Made by a program: the position numbers and the translations under genes. From the NCBI GenBank assembly GCA_029255605.1, contig JANLJF010000075.1, forward strand, positions 1-41,220: a stretch of DNA of 41,220 bases, written 5' to 3'. The stretch comes from Azovibrio restrictus. GTDB lineage: Bacteria; Bacteroidota; Bacteroidia; Chitinophagales; Chitinophagaceae. Positions 24,798 to 33,132 of this stretch are shown here, in pieces. The notes beneath the pieces were generated by a model that was not told the DNA's origin, ran no database searches, and saw only the letters and a list, made by a program, of their open reading frames with translations. Numbering within the stretch: the first letter of the stretch is position 1; each line of letters begins with the position of its first letter.

Positions 24798-26279
24798 TTA
24801 TTTCCTTCTCAGTTTCCAATTTGGCATATGCCCGTTTGTAGAATTTGTTACCCCTGTTGGCTTCTTTTCCTTGTTCCATACCACAGATGCCAGCAAAGCG
24901 GCAACTGCTTCACTATCAGCATCATCTTCTACCAGGTATTCCGGTTTAAAATACTTCTCAATGAATTTTGTATCAAAGTTCCCCGAGCGGAATGGTTCTG
25001 TCTGCACAGCCCACTTACCAAAGCTCAGCGTTGTTTGTATACCCTTGATATAATATTCATCTACGGCACGGCACAGGCGGTCTATCGCTTCTTCGCGCGT
25101 AGCTGCGTGCACTACCAACTTGGCTATCATCGGGTCGTAGAATATCGGAATATCCTGTCCTTGCTCGTAGCCATCATCTACACGCACACCCGGCCCTTTG
25201 GGTGGCTGATACATTTCCAGCTTACCGGTATCGGGTAAAAAGTTGTTCATCGGGTCTTCCGCACATACACGCAATTCCAGCGAGTGTCCGTTCATCTTCA
25301 AATCATCCTGGCCAAATGACAGCTTTTCTCCCCTTGCAACTTTTATCTGTTCCTTCACCAAGTCTATGCCTGTTATCATTTCTGTTACACAATGTTCCAC
25401 CTGCAGGCGGGTGTTCATCTCCAGGAAGTAGTAGTTAAGGTTTTCATCTACCAGGAATTCAACTGTACCGGCACCGTAATAGTTACAAGAACGCGCTACT
25501 GCTACAGCACTTTCACCCATAGCCTTGCGTATATCCGGTGTCAGGCAGCTGGATGGCGCTTCTTCTATCAATTTCTGGTGGCGGCGCTGAATGGAACACT
25601 CCCTTTCAAACAGGTACACATAATTACCATGCTGATCGCCTAAAAGCTGGATCTCTATATGGCGTGGTGCACCCACATATTTTTCTATAAAAACGGCATC
25701 GTCGCCAAAAGCGCTCATAGCTTCGCTTTTTGCCATCCGCATTTGCTCTTCCAGCTCTCCCTCGTTATTTACTACACGCATACCCTTACCACCACCACCG
25801 GCCGATGCTTTGATGAGTATGGGGAAACCTATACGGGTAGCTATTTCTTTTGCCTCGGCAGCATCCTTTACAGGGTCTTCCGTACCAGGTACCATCGGCA
25901 CATTGAATTTTTTAGCGGCCTGTTTGGCGGCTATCTTGCTACCCATCATTTCTATAGAACGGGCAGAAGGGCCTATGAATATCAAACCGGCATCGCTCAC
26001 AGCTTTTGAAAAGCCTGCATTCTCACTCAAGAAGCCATAACCCGGATGGATGGCATCGGCCCCCGTTTGTTTGGCTACTTCTATTATTTTATCGGCCCTC
26101 AGGTAAGACTGTGCAGATGGCGCAGGGCCAATGCATACGGCTTCGTCTGCATAACGCACAAATGGCATGTTCCTGTCCGCTTCTGAGTATACTGCCACGG
26201 TTTTAATATTCATTTCCCTAGCAGTGCGCATAACGCGCAGAGCAATTTCGCCACGATTGGCTACCAATATTTTATGCAT
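24798..26279 (-). CDS. accC: biotin carboxylase subunit of an acyl-CoA carboxylase
   Basis: A 493-residue ATP-grasp enzyme that carboxylates biotin on a carrier protein. It begins HKILVANRGEIALRV, contains the glycine-rich ATP loop ASAGGGGKGMRVV, the EKYV and HIEIQ motifs, and the active-site EMNTRLQVEH. The C-terminus carries a short extra tail (NSTNGHMPNWKLRRK). In Bacteroidota this form may serve acetyl-CoA or propionyl-CoA carboxylase. Neither the biotin carrier nor the carboxyltransferase gene is next to it, so the symbol is by family and not proof of the acetyl-CoA role. Confidence 0.92.
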   Translation of the reverse strand: MHKILVANRGEIALRVMRTAREMNIKTVAVYSEADRNMPFVRYADEAVCIGPAPSAQSYLRADKIIEVAKQTGADAIHPGYGFLSENAGFSKAVSDAGLIFIGPSARSIEMMGSKIAAKQAAKKFNVPMVPGTEDPVKDAAEAKEIATRIGFPILIKASAGGGGKGMRVVNNEGELEEQMRMAKSEAMSAFGDDAVFIEKYVGAPRHIEIQLLGDQHGNYVYLFERECSIQRRHQKLIEEAPSSCLTPDIRKAMGESAVAVARSCNYYGAGTVEFLVDENLNYYFLEMNTRLQVEHCVTEMITGIDLVKEQIKVARGEKLSFGQDDLKMNGHSLELRVCAEDPMNNFLPDTGKLEMYQPPKGPGVRVDDGYEQGQDIPIFYDPMIAKLVVHAATREEAIDRLCRAVDEYYIKGIQTTLSFGKWAVQTEPFRSGNFDTKFIEKYFKPEYLVEDDADSEAVAALLASVVWNKEKKPTGVTNSTNGHMPNWKLRRK

Positions 26280-26328
26280 AAGCTGCTAAGATAGTGGATA
26301 GATGCAAATGTTAGTATAAATGGAGGTA

Positions 26329-26739
26329 TTACTCTTCTGTCTTAAGTGTAGCACCCTTACCATACTTCACAAACATATATAAGTATAACACACGTGAAAA
26401 TCGCATCAGCCACGGCTGCAGCACGATAACGATAATGATACTGGTAATGAGATAGTAAAAAATGCTGTAATCCTGGTAAGACAGGCCAAAAATAAGCCAG
26501 TACCATACCAGGTTGAAAAAGAAAAGCCCTACTGATAACGCATAGCTTACATAACCTGTTCCATAATAAAAACCAACCTCCAATTCATATTTCTGGCCAC
26601 ATACCGGGCAGCGTTCAGGCATATCCATCATTTTGCCCAATGGAAATACACTTTTATTGGTGTACATATTTCCTTTGCGGCAATTCGGACATTTACCTTT
26701 TAGCATGCTTGGCACTAACGCCGGCTTCTCTGTAGACAT
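26329..26739 (-). CDS. DUF983 zinc-ribbon membrane protein
   Basis: A 136-residue protein of the DUF983 family. Two CxxC pairs (KCPNCRKGN and ERCPVCGQKY) form a zinc ribbon, followed by the conserved GFYYGTGYVSYAL and two membrane helices (VGLFFFNLVWYWLIFGL and IFYYLITSIIIVIVLQPWL). The family has no proven function. It has its own promoter, while accC begins 49 nt downstream and may be co-transcribed with it. Confidence 0.9.
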   Translation of the reverse strand: MSTEKPALVPSMLKGKCPNCRKGNMYTNKSVFPLGKMMDMPERCPVCGQKYELEVGFYYGTGYVSYALSVGLFFFNLVWYWLIFGLSYQDYSIFYYLITSIIIVIVLQPWLMRFSRVLYLYMFVKYGKGATLKTEE

Positions 26740-26755
26740 CTAAAACTCTTTTACG

Positions 26756-26763
26756 CAAAGATA
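26756..26763 (-). promoter_or_regulatory. -7 box of the DUF983 gene
   Basis: TATCTTTG on the minus strand matches TAnnTTTG and ends 16 nt before the ATG at 26739. No -33 TTG with normal spacing is seen. Confidence 0.5.
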
Positions 26764-26812
26764 GCTCTAAATAACAGGGTAAAAGTGACCAAAATCACAA
26801 AGGCGGCTATCA

Positions 26813-28645
26813 TTAAGCATCCGGCGCTGTGGGGTCGCCTTCATTGGCATGAAAATAACTCCATACGATACGCGCTTTAGATGCCCCGATAACGCGGGTC
26901 AGTTCGCGCTCGGTAAGCGTCTTTATATTTTTTACAGAACGAAATTCACGGAGTAGTTCCGTGGCTGTTTTCTCGCCTATGCCTTGTATGCCTTCCAGTT
27001 CATTTTTAAAAGTGCCTTTGCTGCGTGTTTGCCTATGGAACGTTATGCCAAACCGGTGCACCTCATCACGTATCCGTCTTATCAGTAAATGGGCGGGGCT
27101 GTCATATGGCAATTGCAACGGCTCACTATCGCCGGGGAAGAAGATAGACTCTTCGCGTTTTGCCAGGCCCACTATGGTCATTCTGCCGGTAAGGCCCAGT
27201 TTTTCTATACTTTCCAGTGCTGCACCCAGTTGTCCCTTGCCACCATCTATTATCACCAGTTGTGGTAGGGGTGCTTTTTCTTCCAGCAATCTTTTATAGC
27301 GCCGGTATACAACTTCAGACATGGAGGCAAAGTCATTAATACCCTCTACGGTTTTGATATGATAATGCCTGTAATCTTTCTTTGACGGCTGCCCGTGTTT
27401 AAAACACACCATGGCAGCAACCGGATATGCCCCCTGGAAGTTGGAGTTATCAAAACATTCAATATGTTCCGGCAATTCTATCAGTTGCAGGGCATCTTGC
27501 AGTTCTTCCAACACTACCGATGCATTTTGTTTAGCAGCCTCCCCTATCAGCAGCAGGTCTTTACGTTTTTCATCCTGCTGGGTTATTTCCGCATTCTTAT
27601 AGCTTAGCTCCAGCAGCTTTTTTTTATCACCGGCTTTAGGCACGGTCACTTTTAAATATTCATCGGTTACATCTATCTCAAATGGCACTACTACTTCAGT
27701 GGCATTGCTTTGAAAGGTGGTACGCATTTTATCCAATGCCAATGCTAATATGTCTGTATCTTCTTCTTCCAGCTTCTTTTCTACCTGCAATGTCTTAGCA
27801 TAGATGATACTGCCATTGCTCACCATCATATAATTGACATAAGCATTTGCTTCATCACTGATGATGGTAGCTACATCCAGATTACCGAGGTGTGAACTGA
27901 CAACTGCTGAACGGCTCTGATATCGTTGCAGGTCGTCAATTTTCTGCTTGAATATTCCGGCCTTTTCAAACTGCATATCAGATGCCAGTTGCATCATTTC
28001 ATCTTTCAGATACTTGATAACCTCGCCGGTATTTCCTTTCAGAATGTGCCTTACCTGTATCAAATTGTCTGCATAGTCTTGTTCCGATTGCAGCCCCTCG
28101 CACGGGCCTTTACAATTTCCCAGGTGATATTCAAGACACACTTTATACTTTCCCTTGGCAATATTTGCCGGCGATAAGTTTAGATTGCAGGTGCGCAGCG
28201 GGATATTTTGTTTTATAAGCCCCAACAGTTCTCGCACCCTGGCAACACCGGTAAAAGGGCCTAGATATTCAGAGCCATCACGTATCACCCTGCGTGTAAG
28301 AAATACACGCGGAAAAGGCTCTTTTTTTATAACGATATAGGGGTAAGACTTATCATCCTTCAGGTCTATATTGAACCTTGGCTGGTAGTGCTTGATAAGT
28401 GAATTTTCGAGCAGGAACGCATCATGCTCATTATTGGTAACGGTAAAGTCGATATGGTTGATAAGGGTAACCAGCCTGCGGGTTTTGTAATTATCTACCG
28501 TTTTATTGAAATAGGAGCTAACCCGCTTACGCAGGTCTTTTGCTTTACCTACATATAATAATTCACTATGCTCGTCGTAGTATTTATAACAGCCGGGCTG
28601 ATGTGGTATAGAAGATACTATTTTACTAAACTGTTCTTTTGTCAT
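26813..28645 (-). CDS. uvrC: excinuclease ABC subunit C
   Basis: A 610-residue nuclease that makes both incisions in nucleotide excision repair. In order: GIY-YIG domain (PGCYKYYDEHSELLYVGKAKDLRKRV), a Cys-rich stretch (CLEYHLGNCKGPCEG), the UVR motif (MQFEKAGIFKQKIDDL), the RNase H-like incision domain with ECFDNSNFQG and LVIIDGGKGQLGAA, and C-terminal helix-hairpin-helix repeats (LEGIQGIGEKTATELL). The ATG directly follows the stop of the upstream lipoprotein gene with no gap. Confidence 0.96.
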   Translation of the reverse strand: MTKEQFSKIVSSIPHQPGCYKYYDEHSELLYVGKAKDLRKRVSSYFNKTVDNYKTRRLVTLINHIDFTVTNNEHDAFLLENSLIKHYQPRFNIDLKDDKSYPYIVIKKEPFPRVFLTRRVIRDGSEYLGPFTGVARVRELLGLIKQNIPLRTCNLNLSPANIAKGKYKVCLEYHLGNCKGPCEGLQSEQDYADNLIQVRHILKGNTGEVIKYLKDEMMQLASDMQFEKAGIFKQKIDDLQRYQSRSAVVSSHLGNLDVATIISDEANAYVNYMMVSNGSIIYAKTLQVEKKLEEEDTDILALALDKMRTTFQSNATEVVVPFEIDVTDEYLKVTVPKAGDKKKLLELSYKNAEITQQDEKRKDLLLIGEAAKQNASVVLEELQDALQLIELPEHIECFDNSNFQGAYPVAAMVCFKHGQPSKKDYRHYHIKTVEGINDFASMSEVVYRRYKRLLEEKAPLPQLVIIDGGKGQLGAALESIEKLGLTGRMTIVGLAKREESIFFPGDSEPLQLPYDSPAHLLIRRIRDEVHRFGITFHRQTRSKGTFKNELEGIQGIGEKTATELLREFRSVKNIKTLTERELTRVIGASKARIVWSYFHANEGDPTAPDA

Positions 28646-29230
28646 CTACATAAATCTGTACTCAACTCTCAATTCTTTCTTATCGCCGGTAGTGGTAGAT
28701 TCAAATTCCTGTATGCTGATGGTTTTGACAGGTATATAAAACAACCTTTGTATGCGCGATCCCCATTTTGTTTTCTGCTCGGTTTCTATATATATCGACT
28801 TTATTTTGTTTGTCACATCGTCTGATATAATGTGCAGCTTGCGGGTAAACAAGTCCGGTTCTTTAGCCTCGTAGTAATAGTTATTGCTGGCAGTAGCATC
28901 GTCTGCAAACTGTGAAAAATCATACTTACCCAGGAACTTCGGGTCGCTGATATCCGTGGCAAAAAATATTTTAAATATACTACCCCAATCCAGCTTGTCG
29001 GCATTGGTCATAATGCTGTCCTTCTGGCCGTTCACCGTTACTATCTTAGCTAGAGCAAAGGGCTGTCCGTGAAACGTTTCCCATTGGTCTGACACAAACT
29101 GGCGTATAGAAAAATAGGTACCTTCCGATGCATCAGGTTGCGGTGTTTCATTTTGTTTCTTGTTGCCACAAGCAGCAACTACAAACAGGAAGCTTACCAA
29201 TAAAACAGAAAGACGGGATTTGAATAACAT
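28646..29230 (-). CDS. lipoprotein of unknown function
   Basis: A 194-residue predicted lipoprotein with lipobox VAAC (Cys21) after a hydrophobic stretch. The mature domain has SIRQFVSDQWETFHGQPFALAKIV and ends KKELRVEYRFM. I do not recognise a family. The stop codon abuts the uvrC ATG and yqgE ends 46 nt upstream, so yqgE, this gene and uvrC probably form one operon. Position alone does not imply a repair role. Confidence 0.8.
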   Translation of the reverse strand: MLFKSRLSVLLVSFLFVVAACGNKKQNETPQPDASEGTYFSIRQFVSDQWETFHGQPFALAKIVTVNGQKDSIMTNADKLDWGSIFKIFFATDISDPKFLGKYDFSQFADDATASNNYYYEAKEPDLFTRKLHIISDDVTNKIKSIYIETEQKTKWGSRIQRLFYIPVKTISIQEFESTTTGDKKELRVEYRFM

Positions 29231-29276
29231 AGGCTTGCTAAGTTAATAAAACGGTATGGGGTGGTAAAAATAATAA

Positions 29277-29858
29277 TTAATTAAGCTGCGGATTCACAGG
29301 CAGGTTTACCAGGTGCGTGTAATCAGCACCCAATGAACGTATAGCATCCTGCCATATTTGTGCGGTATCGGTTTCGAAGAGTAATGAAATGCTGGGTTCT
29401 GCCACATACCACGAACCCTGTTTCATTTCCGTATCTAACTGCCCTTCCGACCAACCGGAATAACCCAATAACAGCTTTACATCATCTGTATTGCAGGTAT
29501 TATTTATCAGTGCATCTTTCAGCGCCTCAAATGCCCCACCCCAATAAATACCGGGGCACACCTCCTGCCCGCCCAGCAAATGGGGTATGCGGTGCAGCAT
29601 GTGCATGGTATCTGCCTGCACCGGCCCACCTGTGTATATGGGTATAGCCGGTACCGCTATTTCAGGCAGCAGGTCTTCCAGGTTAAAGTCAGTGATCCTG
29701 TTAATAACAAAGCCTATTGTCCCTTTCTCGCTATGCTCGCAAAGCAGCACTGTAGCCCGTGAAAAGTTAGGATCGCTCAAAAACGGCTCAGCCACCAGCA
29801 ATTGTCCGGCAGTTTTCAGTCTTATATCCTCTTGCTTTGGTATATTCAGAAAATCCAT
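29277..29858 (-). CDS. YqgE/AlgH family protein
   Basis: A 193-residue member of the YqgE/AlgH (UPF0301) family: AGQLLVAEPFLSDPNFSRATVLL, EHSEKGTIGFVINR, YTGGPVQADTMHMLHR and GYSGWSEGQLDTEMKQGSW are all diagnostic. The biochemical function is not established. The ATG at 29858 is the start; the TTG at 29879 would only add seven residues. It is divergent from the ZIP transporter. Confidence 0.93.
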   Translation of the reverse strand: MDFLNIPKQEDIRLKTAGQLLVAEPFLSDPNFSRATVLLCEHSEKGTIGFVINRITDFNLEDLLPEIAVPAIPIYTGGPVQADTMHMLHRIPHLLGGQEVCPGIYWGGAFEALKDALINNTCNTDDVKLLLGYSGWSEGQLDTEMKQGSWYVAEPSISLLFETDTAQIWQDAIRSLGADYTHLVNLPVNPQLN

Positions 29859-29884
29859 TGCCTTATAAATATAACACAAACACG

Positions 29885-29892
29885 TATTTTTG
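29885..29892 (+). promoter_or_regulatory. -7 box of the ZIP transporter-TraB/GumN operon
   Basis: TATTTTTG matches TAnnTTTG. A TTG 24 nt upstream may be the -33 element, at slightly long spacing. It ends 23 nt before an ATG at 29916 and 77 nt before the ATG at 29970. Confidence 0.55.
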
Positions 29893-29969
29893 CAAAATTC
29901 AATTGCCGGGCTGTAATGTTAAGAAATGGCTTACATTTACCAGTCCAGATCACCCCAACGAGAAGTAGC

Positions 29970-30701
29970 ATGCAGGTTTATTACGGTATTTTATTGTTTA
30001 TCATCACATTTATAGGTGGTAGCATTCCTCTATGGATGAAAGGGCTGGACGATAGACGCATGCATTTGCTACTTGCCTTTTCGGGTTCATTCCTGTTGAG
30101 CATCACGTTTCTGCACCTGTTGCCCGAAACATTTGAAGAACTAGGCAGCAAGGCGGGTTTTTACCTATTAGGCGGGTTCTTTTTACAATTAGTATTGCAA
30201 CGTTTCACACACGGCCTTGAGCACGGGCATGTACATATACACCCTGCCGGGCACGAGCATCATATGCCGCTCACATCCATTTTGCTGGGTCTTACCGTAC
30301 ATGCTTTTATGGAAGGGCTGCCGCTTGGTTTTAACTATCGAGAAACGGCTACAGAGCCATCTTTATACTTAGCAGTAGCTGCACATAAACTGCCCGAAGC
30401 TATGCTGGCAACAATGCTGGTGGCAAGTACCAAAGGCAAATCGAAAGCTTTGATAATGCTCGTAGGCTTTTCTTTGATAACACCTGTTGCCGGCTTTTTA
30501 GCAAATAGTCTTGGCACGAGTTATTATGCCATGTCGCAGGTGGTAATGGTACTGATACCTATAGTAGCCGGTGCCTTCATCCATATTTCCACTACCATAT
30601 TCTTTGAAAGCGGTACCAAGCACCATATGCTTACCTGGCAAAAGATAGTAGCCATGACAATAGGTGTAAGCATAGGCATAGCCACCCTGTTATTCGAGTA
30701 A
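29970..30701 (+). CDS. ZIP family divalent metal transporter
   Basis: A 243-residue inner-membrane transporter, probably importing zinc or other divalent metals. Helix 4 has HAFMEGLPLG and helix 5 has HKLPEA, the metal-site motifs. A His-rich cytoplasmic loop (HGLEHGHVHIHPAGHEHH) lies between helices 3 and 4. The ATG at 29970 places the first helix near the N-terminus, as is usual. An in-frame ATG at 29916 would add 18 polar residues, and its distance from the -7 box equals that seen for frr and the IscA-family gene, so it cannot be excluded. The TraB/GumN gene follows after 3 nt. Confidence 0.9.
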   Translation: MQVYYGILLFIITFIGGSIPLWMKGLDDRRMHLLLAFSGSFLLSITFLHLLPETFEELGSKAGFYLLGGFFLQLVLQRFTHGLEHGHVHIHPAGHEHHMPLTSILLGLTVHAFMEGLPLGFNYRETATEPSLYLAVAAHKLPEAMLATMLVASTKGKSKALIMLVGFSLITPVAGFLANSLGTSYYAMSQVVMVLIPIVAGAFIHISTTIFFESGTKHHMLTWQKIVAMTIGVSIGIATLLFE

Positions 30702-30704
30702 CTT

Positions 30705-31589
30705 ATGAAACGAAGCTTTACGTTCCTTATCTGCCTCCCTCTTCTGCTACTGTTGCAATTGCATGCCTATGCACAACCGGGTACTACTGCTGCAGAAAAA
30801 ACATTGCTCTGGAAAATAAGCAGTAAGGAAATGAAGCAGCCTTCTTACCTGTTTGGCACCATACATCTTATATGCCATGATGATTATGTATGGACACCTG
30901 CTATGAAAAGGAGCCTTGATGCATGCAACGAAGTGTGTTTTGAGATGGACCTTGATGAACCATCGCTGATGATGGAAGTGGCAACTGGAATGATCGACAA
31001 AAACGGCAAAACACTAAAAGGATATTTTTCCGAAGCGGACTATGCCAAGCTTGAAAAATATGTGCACGATAGTCTGGGTATGGACCTGGAAGTATTCCAG
31101 CCGATGAAACCCATTGCCTTACTATCCTTGTTTTCTACCAAAGGCGCCAGCTGCGATACACCGGAGTCTTACGAAGCAAACATTATGCAGGAAGCTCAGA
31201 AAACCAATAAAAACATTACCGGCCTTGAAAGCGTAAGCGAGCAACTGGACCTGTTTGACAACCTGCCTGTAGATAGTGTTATAAAAGACATTATGGAAGC
31301 TGTGAATGGTATTGAGGAAGACCCGCATAGTTTTGAAGCCTTGGTAAACGCTTATAAAAAACAAGACCTGCCTGCACTGCACAAGTTGATACAGGAATCG
31401 GGCAAAAAAGATATCGACCTGAGCGGTTTCCTTGATATGCGCAATGAAAAATGGGTGCCCCGCATGATAGAGAAAATGGATAGTAACGCCGTTTTCTTTG
31501 CCGTAGGCGCTGGGCATCTACCCGGCGAAATGGGCATCATCTGCCTGCTACGCAAGGCCGGCTATACTGTAACACCTGTAAAAAAATAA
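30705..31589 (+). CDS. TraB/GumN family protein
   Basis: A 294-residue exported protein: signal peptide FLICLPLLLLLQLHAYA|QPG, then LFGTIHL near residue 50 and GAGHLPGEMG near the C-terminus, the two paired motifs of the TraB/GumN family. The fold is shared with the metal-dependent TIKI proteases and with EreA-like enzymes, so a periplasmic metal-dependent hydrolase is plausible but unproven. It is translated 3 nt after the ZIP transporter gene, which fits a metal connection. Confidence 0.88.
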   Translation: MKRSFTFLICLPLLLLLQLHAYAQPGTTAAEKTLLWKISSKEMKQPSYLFGTIHLICHDDYVWTPAMKRSLDACNEVCFEMDLDEPSLMMEVATGMIDKNGKTLKGYFSEADYAKLEKYVHDSLGMDLEVFQPMKPIALLSLFSTKGASCDTPESYEANIMQEAQKTNKNITGLESVSEQLDLFDNLPVDSVIKDIMEAVNGIEEDPHSFEALVNAYKKQDLPALHKLIQESGKKDIDLSGFLDMRNEKWVPRMIEKMDSNAVFFAVGAGHLPGEMGIICLLRKAGYTVTPVKK

Positions 31590-31606
31590 GGCCGTATGAC
31601 CGGCCT
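31589..31606 (+). terminator. weak hairpin between the TraB/GumN and receiver genes
   Basis: AGGCCG, loop TATGAC and CGGCCT form a 6-bp stem, followed on the plus strand by GCTTATTTCATTTT. It may terminate the convergent transcripts, with modest strength. Confidence 0.45.
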
Positions 31607-31627
31607 GCTTATTTCATTTTGGTTCTT

Positions 31628-32023
31628 TTAGAACTGCTCCAGTACCATAGCTATCGAGTTATTAGTTAGCGGCTTGTTCAGAAACTGTTTTACCGAAGCA
31701 TACCCCCTTACACGTGCTATATCATTTTCATTAATAGAGGATGAAAGCATATAGATAGAAATAGCTTCCCTCGTTTCATCCGGTAATGTTTCAAAAGATT
31801 CTACAAACTCAAAGCCATTCATCACCGGCATCTGTATATCCACAAATATGATGGTTTTGCCATGCGGCAAAGGCAGGTTCTTAACATGTTCCAACGCGTC
31901 TGTAGCCTGCTGAAAAGTATTGATCTTTTCAGCCCTGCCTGAATTCTGAATTATCTTCTCAGCAATAAAACAATCGAGCTTGCTATCATCAACTACTATA
32001 AAATTCAATTTTTCCTGAGACAT
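31628..32023 (-). CDS. single-domain response regulator (receiver)
   Basis: A 131-residue CheY-like receiver with no output domain. The acidic pocket is Asp12-Asp13 in VVDDS, the phospho-acceptor is Asp62 in IIFVDIQMP, the switch Ser is in YMLSSS, and the conserved Lys is in FLNKPL. It is the last gene of an operon with two histidine kinases, with 5 nt to the upstream gene, and probably takes phosphate from one of them. Confidence 0.93.
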   Translation of the reverse strand: MSQEKLNFIVVDDSKLDCFIAEKIIQNSGRAEKINTFQQATDALEHVKNLPLPHGKTIIFVDIQMPVMNGFEFVESFETLPDETREAISIYMLSSSINENDIARVRGYASVKQFLNKPLTNNSIAMVLEQF

Positions 32024-32028
32024 TTGTG

Positions 32029-33123
32029 TTACTTACTTGGTATTGTTACTACAAAAGTTGTTCCTTCATTTTGTTTTGATGAGACGTCTATTTTGCCTCC
32101 TAATTTCCCCAAGGCATCCTTTACATTATACAAGCCAAAGCCGGAACCCACTTCTTCGCTGGTAGCCCTGTAAAACATGTTGAATATCTGGTTGATGCTG
32201 TTTTCCGGTATCCCAATACCATTATCAGATACCGTTATTACTGCCATACCTTTACTTACCTCCACTTTCAGTTCTACCAACCTGTCCGTATTGCCTTTAC
32301 GCTGATATTTAAAAGCATTGGACAGCAGGTTGTTCAATATTATTTTCAATGAAACATCGTCAGACCTGAAAGTTTCCTGCTGATCCACCGTTTTCACAAA
32401 CCGAACATTACTCATTTTACTGCTGACCTCGTAAATATCGGATAAATCTTTTACAGTGTCTTCAAAGTTTATTTCAGCTATGGCCACTTCACCCCTGCGA
32501 ATGCTGTAGTAGTCGTGCAGGTTCTGAATATAGTTATCCAATTTCTGCATGGCATTTTCCATCATATCCAGCATGGCCCTGGTTTCATTGATATCGTCGG
32601 TATTCTTTGCCAGGTCTATTATACCCAACACACTTAGAATAGGCCCGCGCATATCGTGCGTAGCACTGTACGCAAACTTATCCAGCTCGTTATAAGCTTT
32701 TTGCAATTCATCATTCTTCACCGCCAGCATGGCTGTGGTAATGTAGAATTTGTAGGCCTGCTCTATAGACGATTTTATATCCTCTTCCAGCCATGGCTTT
32801 TTGATATAGCGGTATACATGGCCCCGGTTGATGGCATTGATTACAGACTCGATATCTGCATAACCGGTTATCAATATCCTTACAGGGTTGGGGAATTCTT
32901 TTCTTATCTCTTCAAAAAACTCCACACCGGTTTTATCCGGCATCTTCTGGTCACTAAGTATTACGCTGATATCGGGGTGCTGGCGCAACTGTACTACTGC
33001 CTCATCCGTATTATTAGCTACATACACCGTATAGTCAAAGCGAAAAGATGCTTTGAAACTGATGAGGTTATTAGGCTCATCATCTATATACAGTACTTTT
33101 ATCTTATCCTTCTGTTCCAACAT
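32029..33123 (-). CDS. receiver-histidine kinase hybrid
   Basis: A 364-residue cytoplasmic protein with order inverted from usual hybrids: N-terminal receiver (Asp58 in LSDQKMP, with the YIKKPW ending of RpfG-type receivers), a linker helix (residues about 120-150), HisKA with His156 in THDMRGP, and an HATPase_c domain (NNLLSNAFKY, DNGIGIP, GFGLYNVK). Thus a phosphorylated receiver can control the attached kinase. The 7TMR-DISM kinase is 9 nt upstream and the single receiver 5 nt downstream. Its receiver is very similar to the lone receiver at 38926. Confidence 0.93.
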   Translation of the reverse strand: MLEQKDKIKVLYIDDEPNNLISFKASFRFDYTVYVANNTDEAVVQLRQHPDISVILSDQKMPDKTGVEFFEEIRKEFPNPVRILITGYADIESVINAINRGHVYRYIKKPWLEEDIKSSIEQAYKFYITTAMLAVKNDELQKAYNELDKFAYSATHDMRGPILSVLGIIDLAKNTDDINETRAMLDMMENAMQKLDNYIQNLHDYYSIRRGEVAIAEINFEDTVKDLSDIYEVSSKMSNVRFVKTVDQQETFRSDDVSLKIILNNLLSNAFKYQRKGNTDRLVELKVEVSKGMAVITVSDNGIGIPENSINQIFNMFYRATSEEVGSGFGLYNVKDALGKLGGKIDVSSKQNEGTTFVVTIPSK

Positions 33124-33132
33124 CTTACATTA

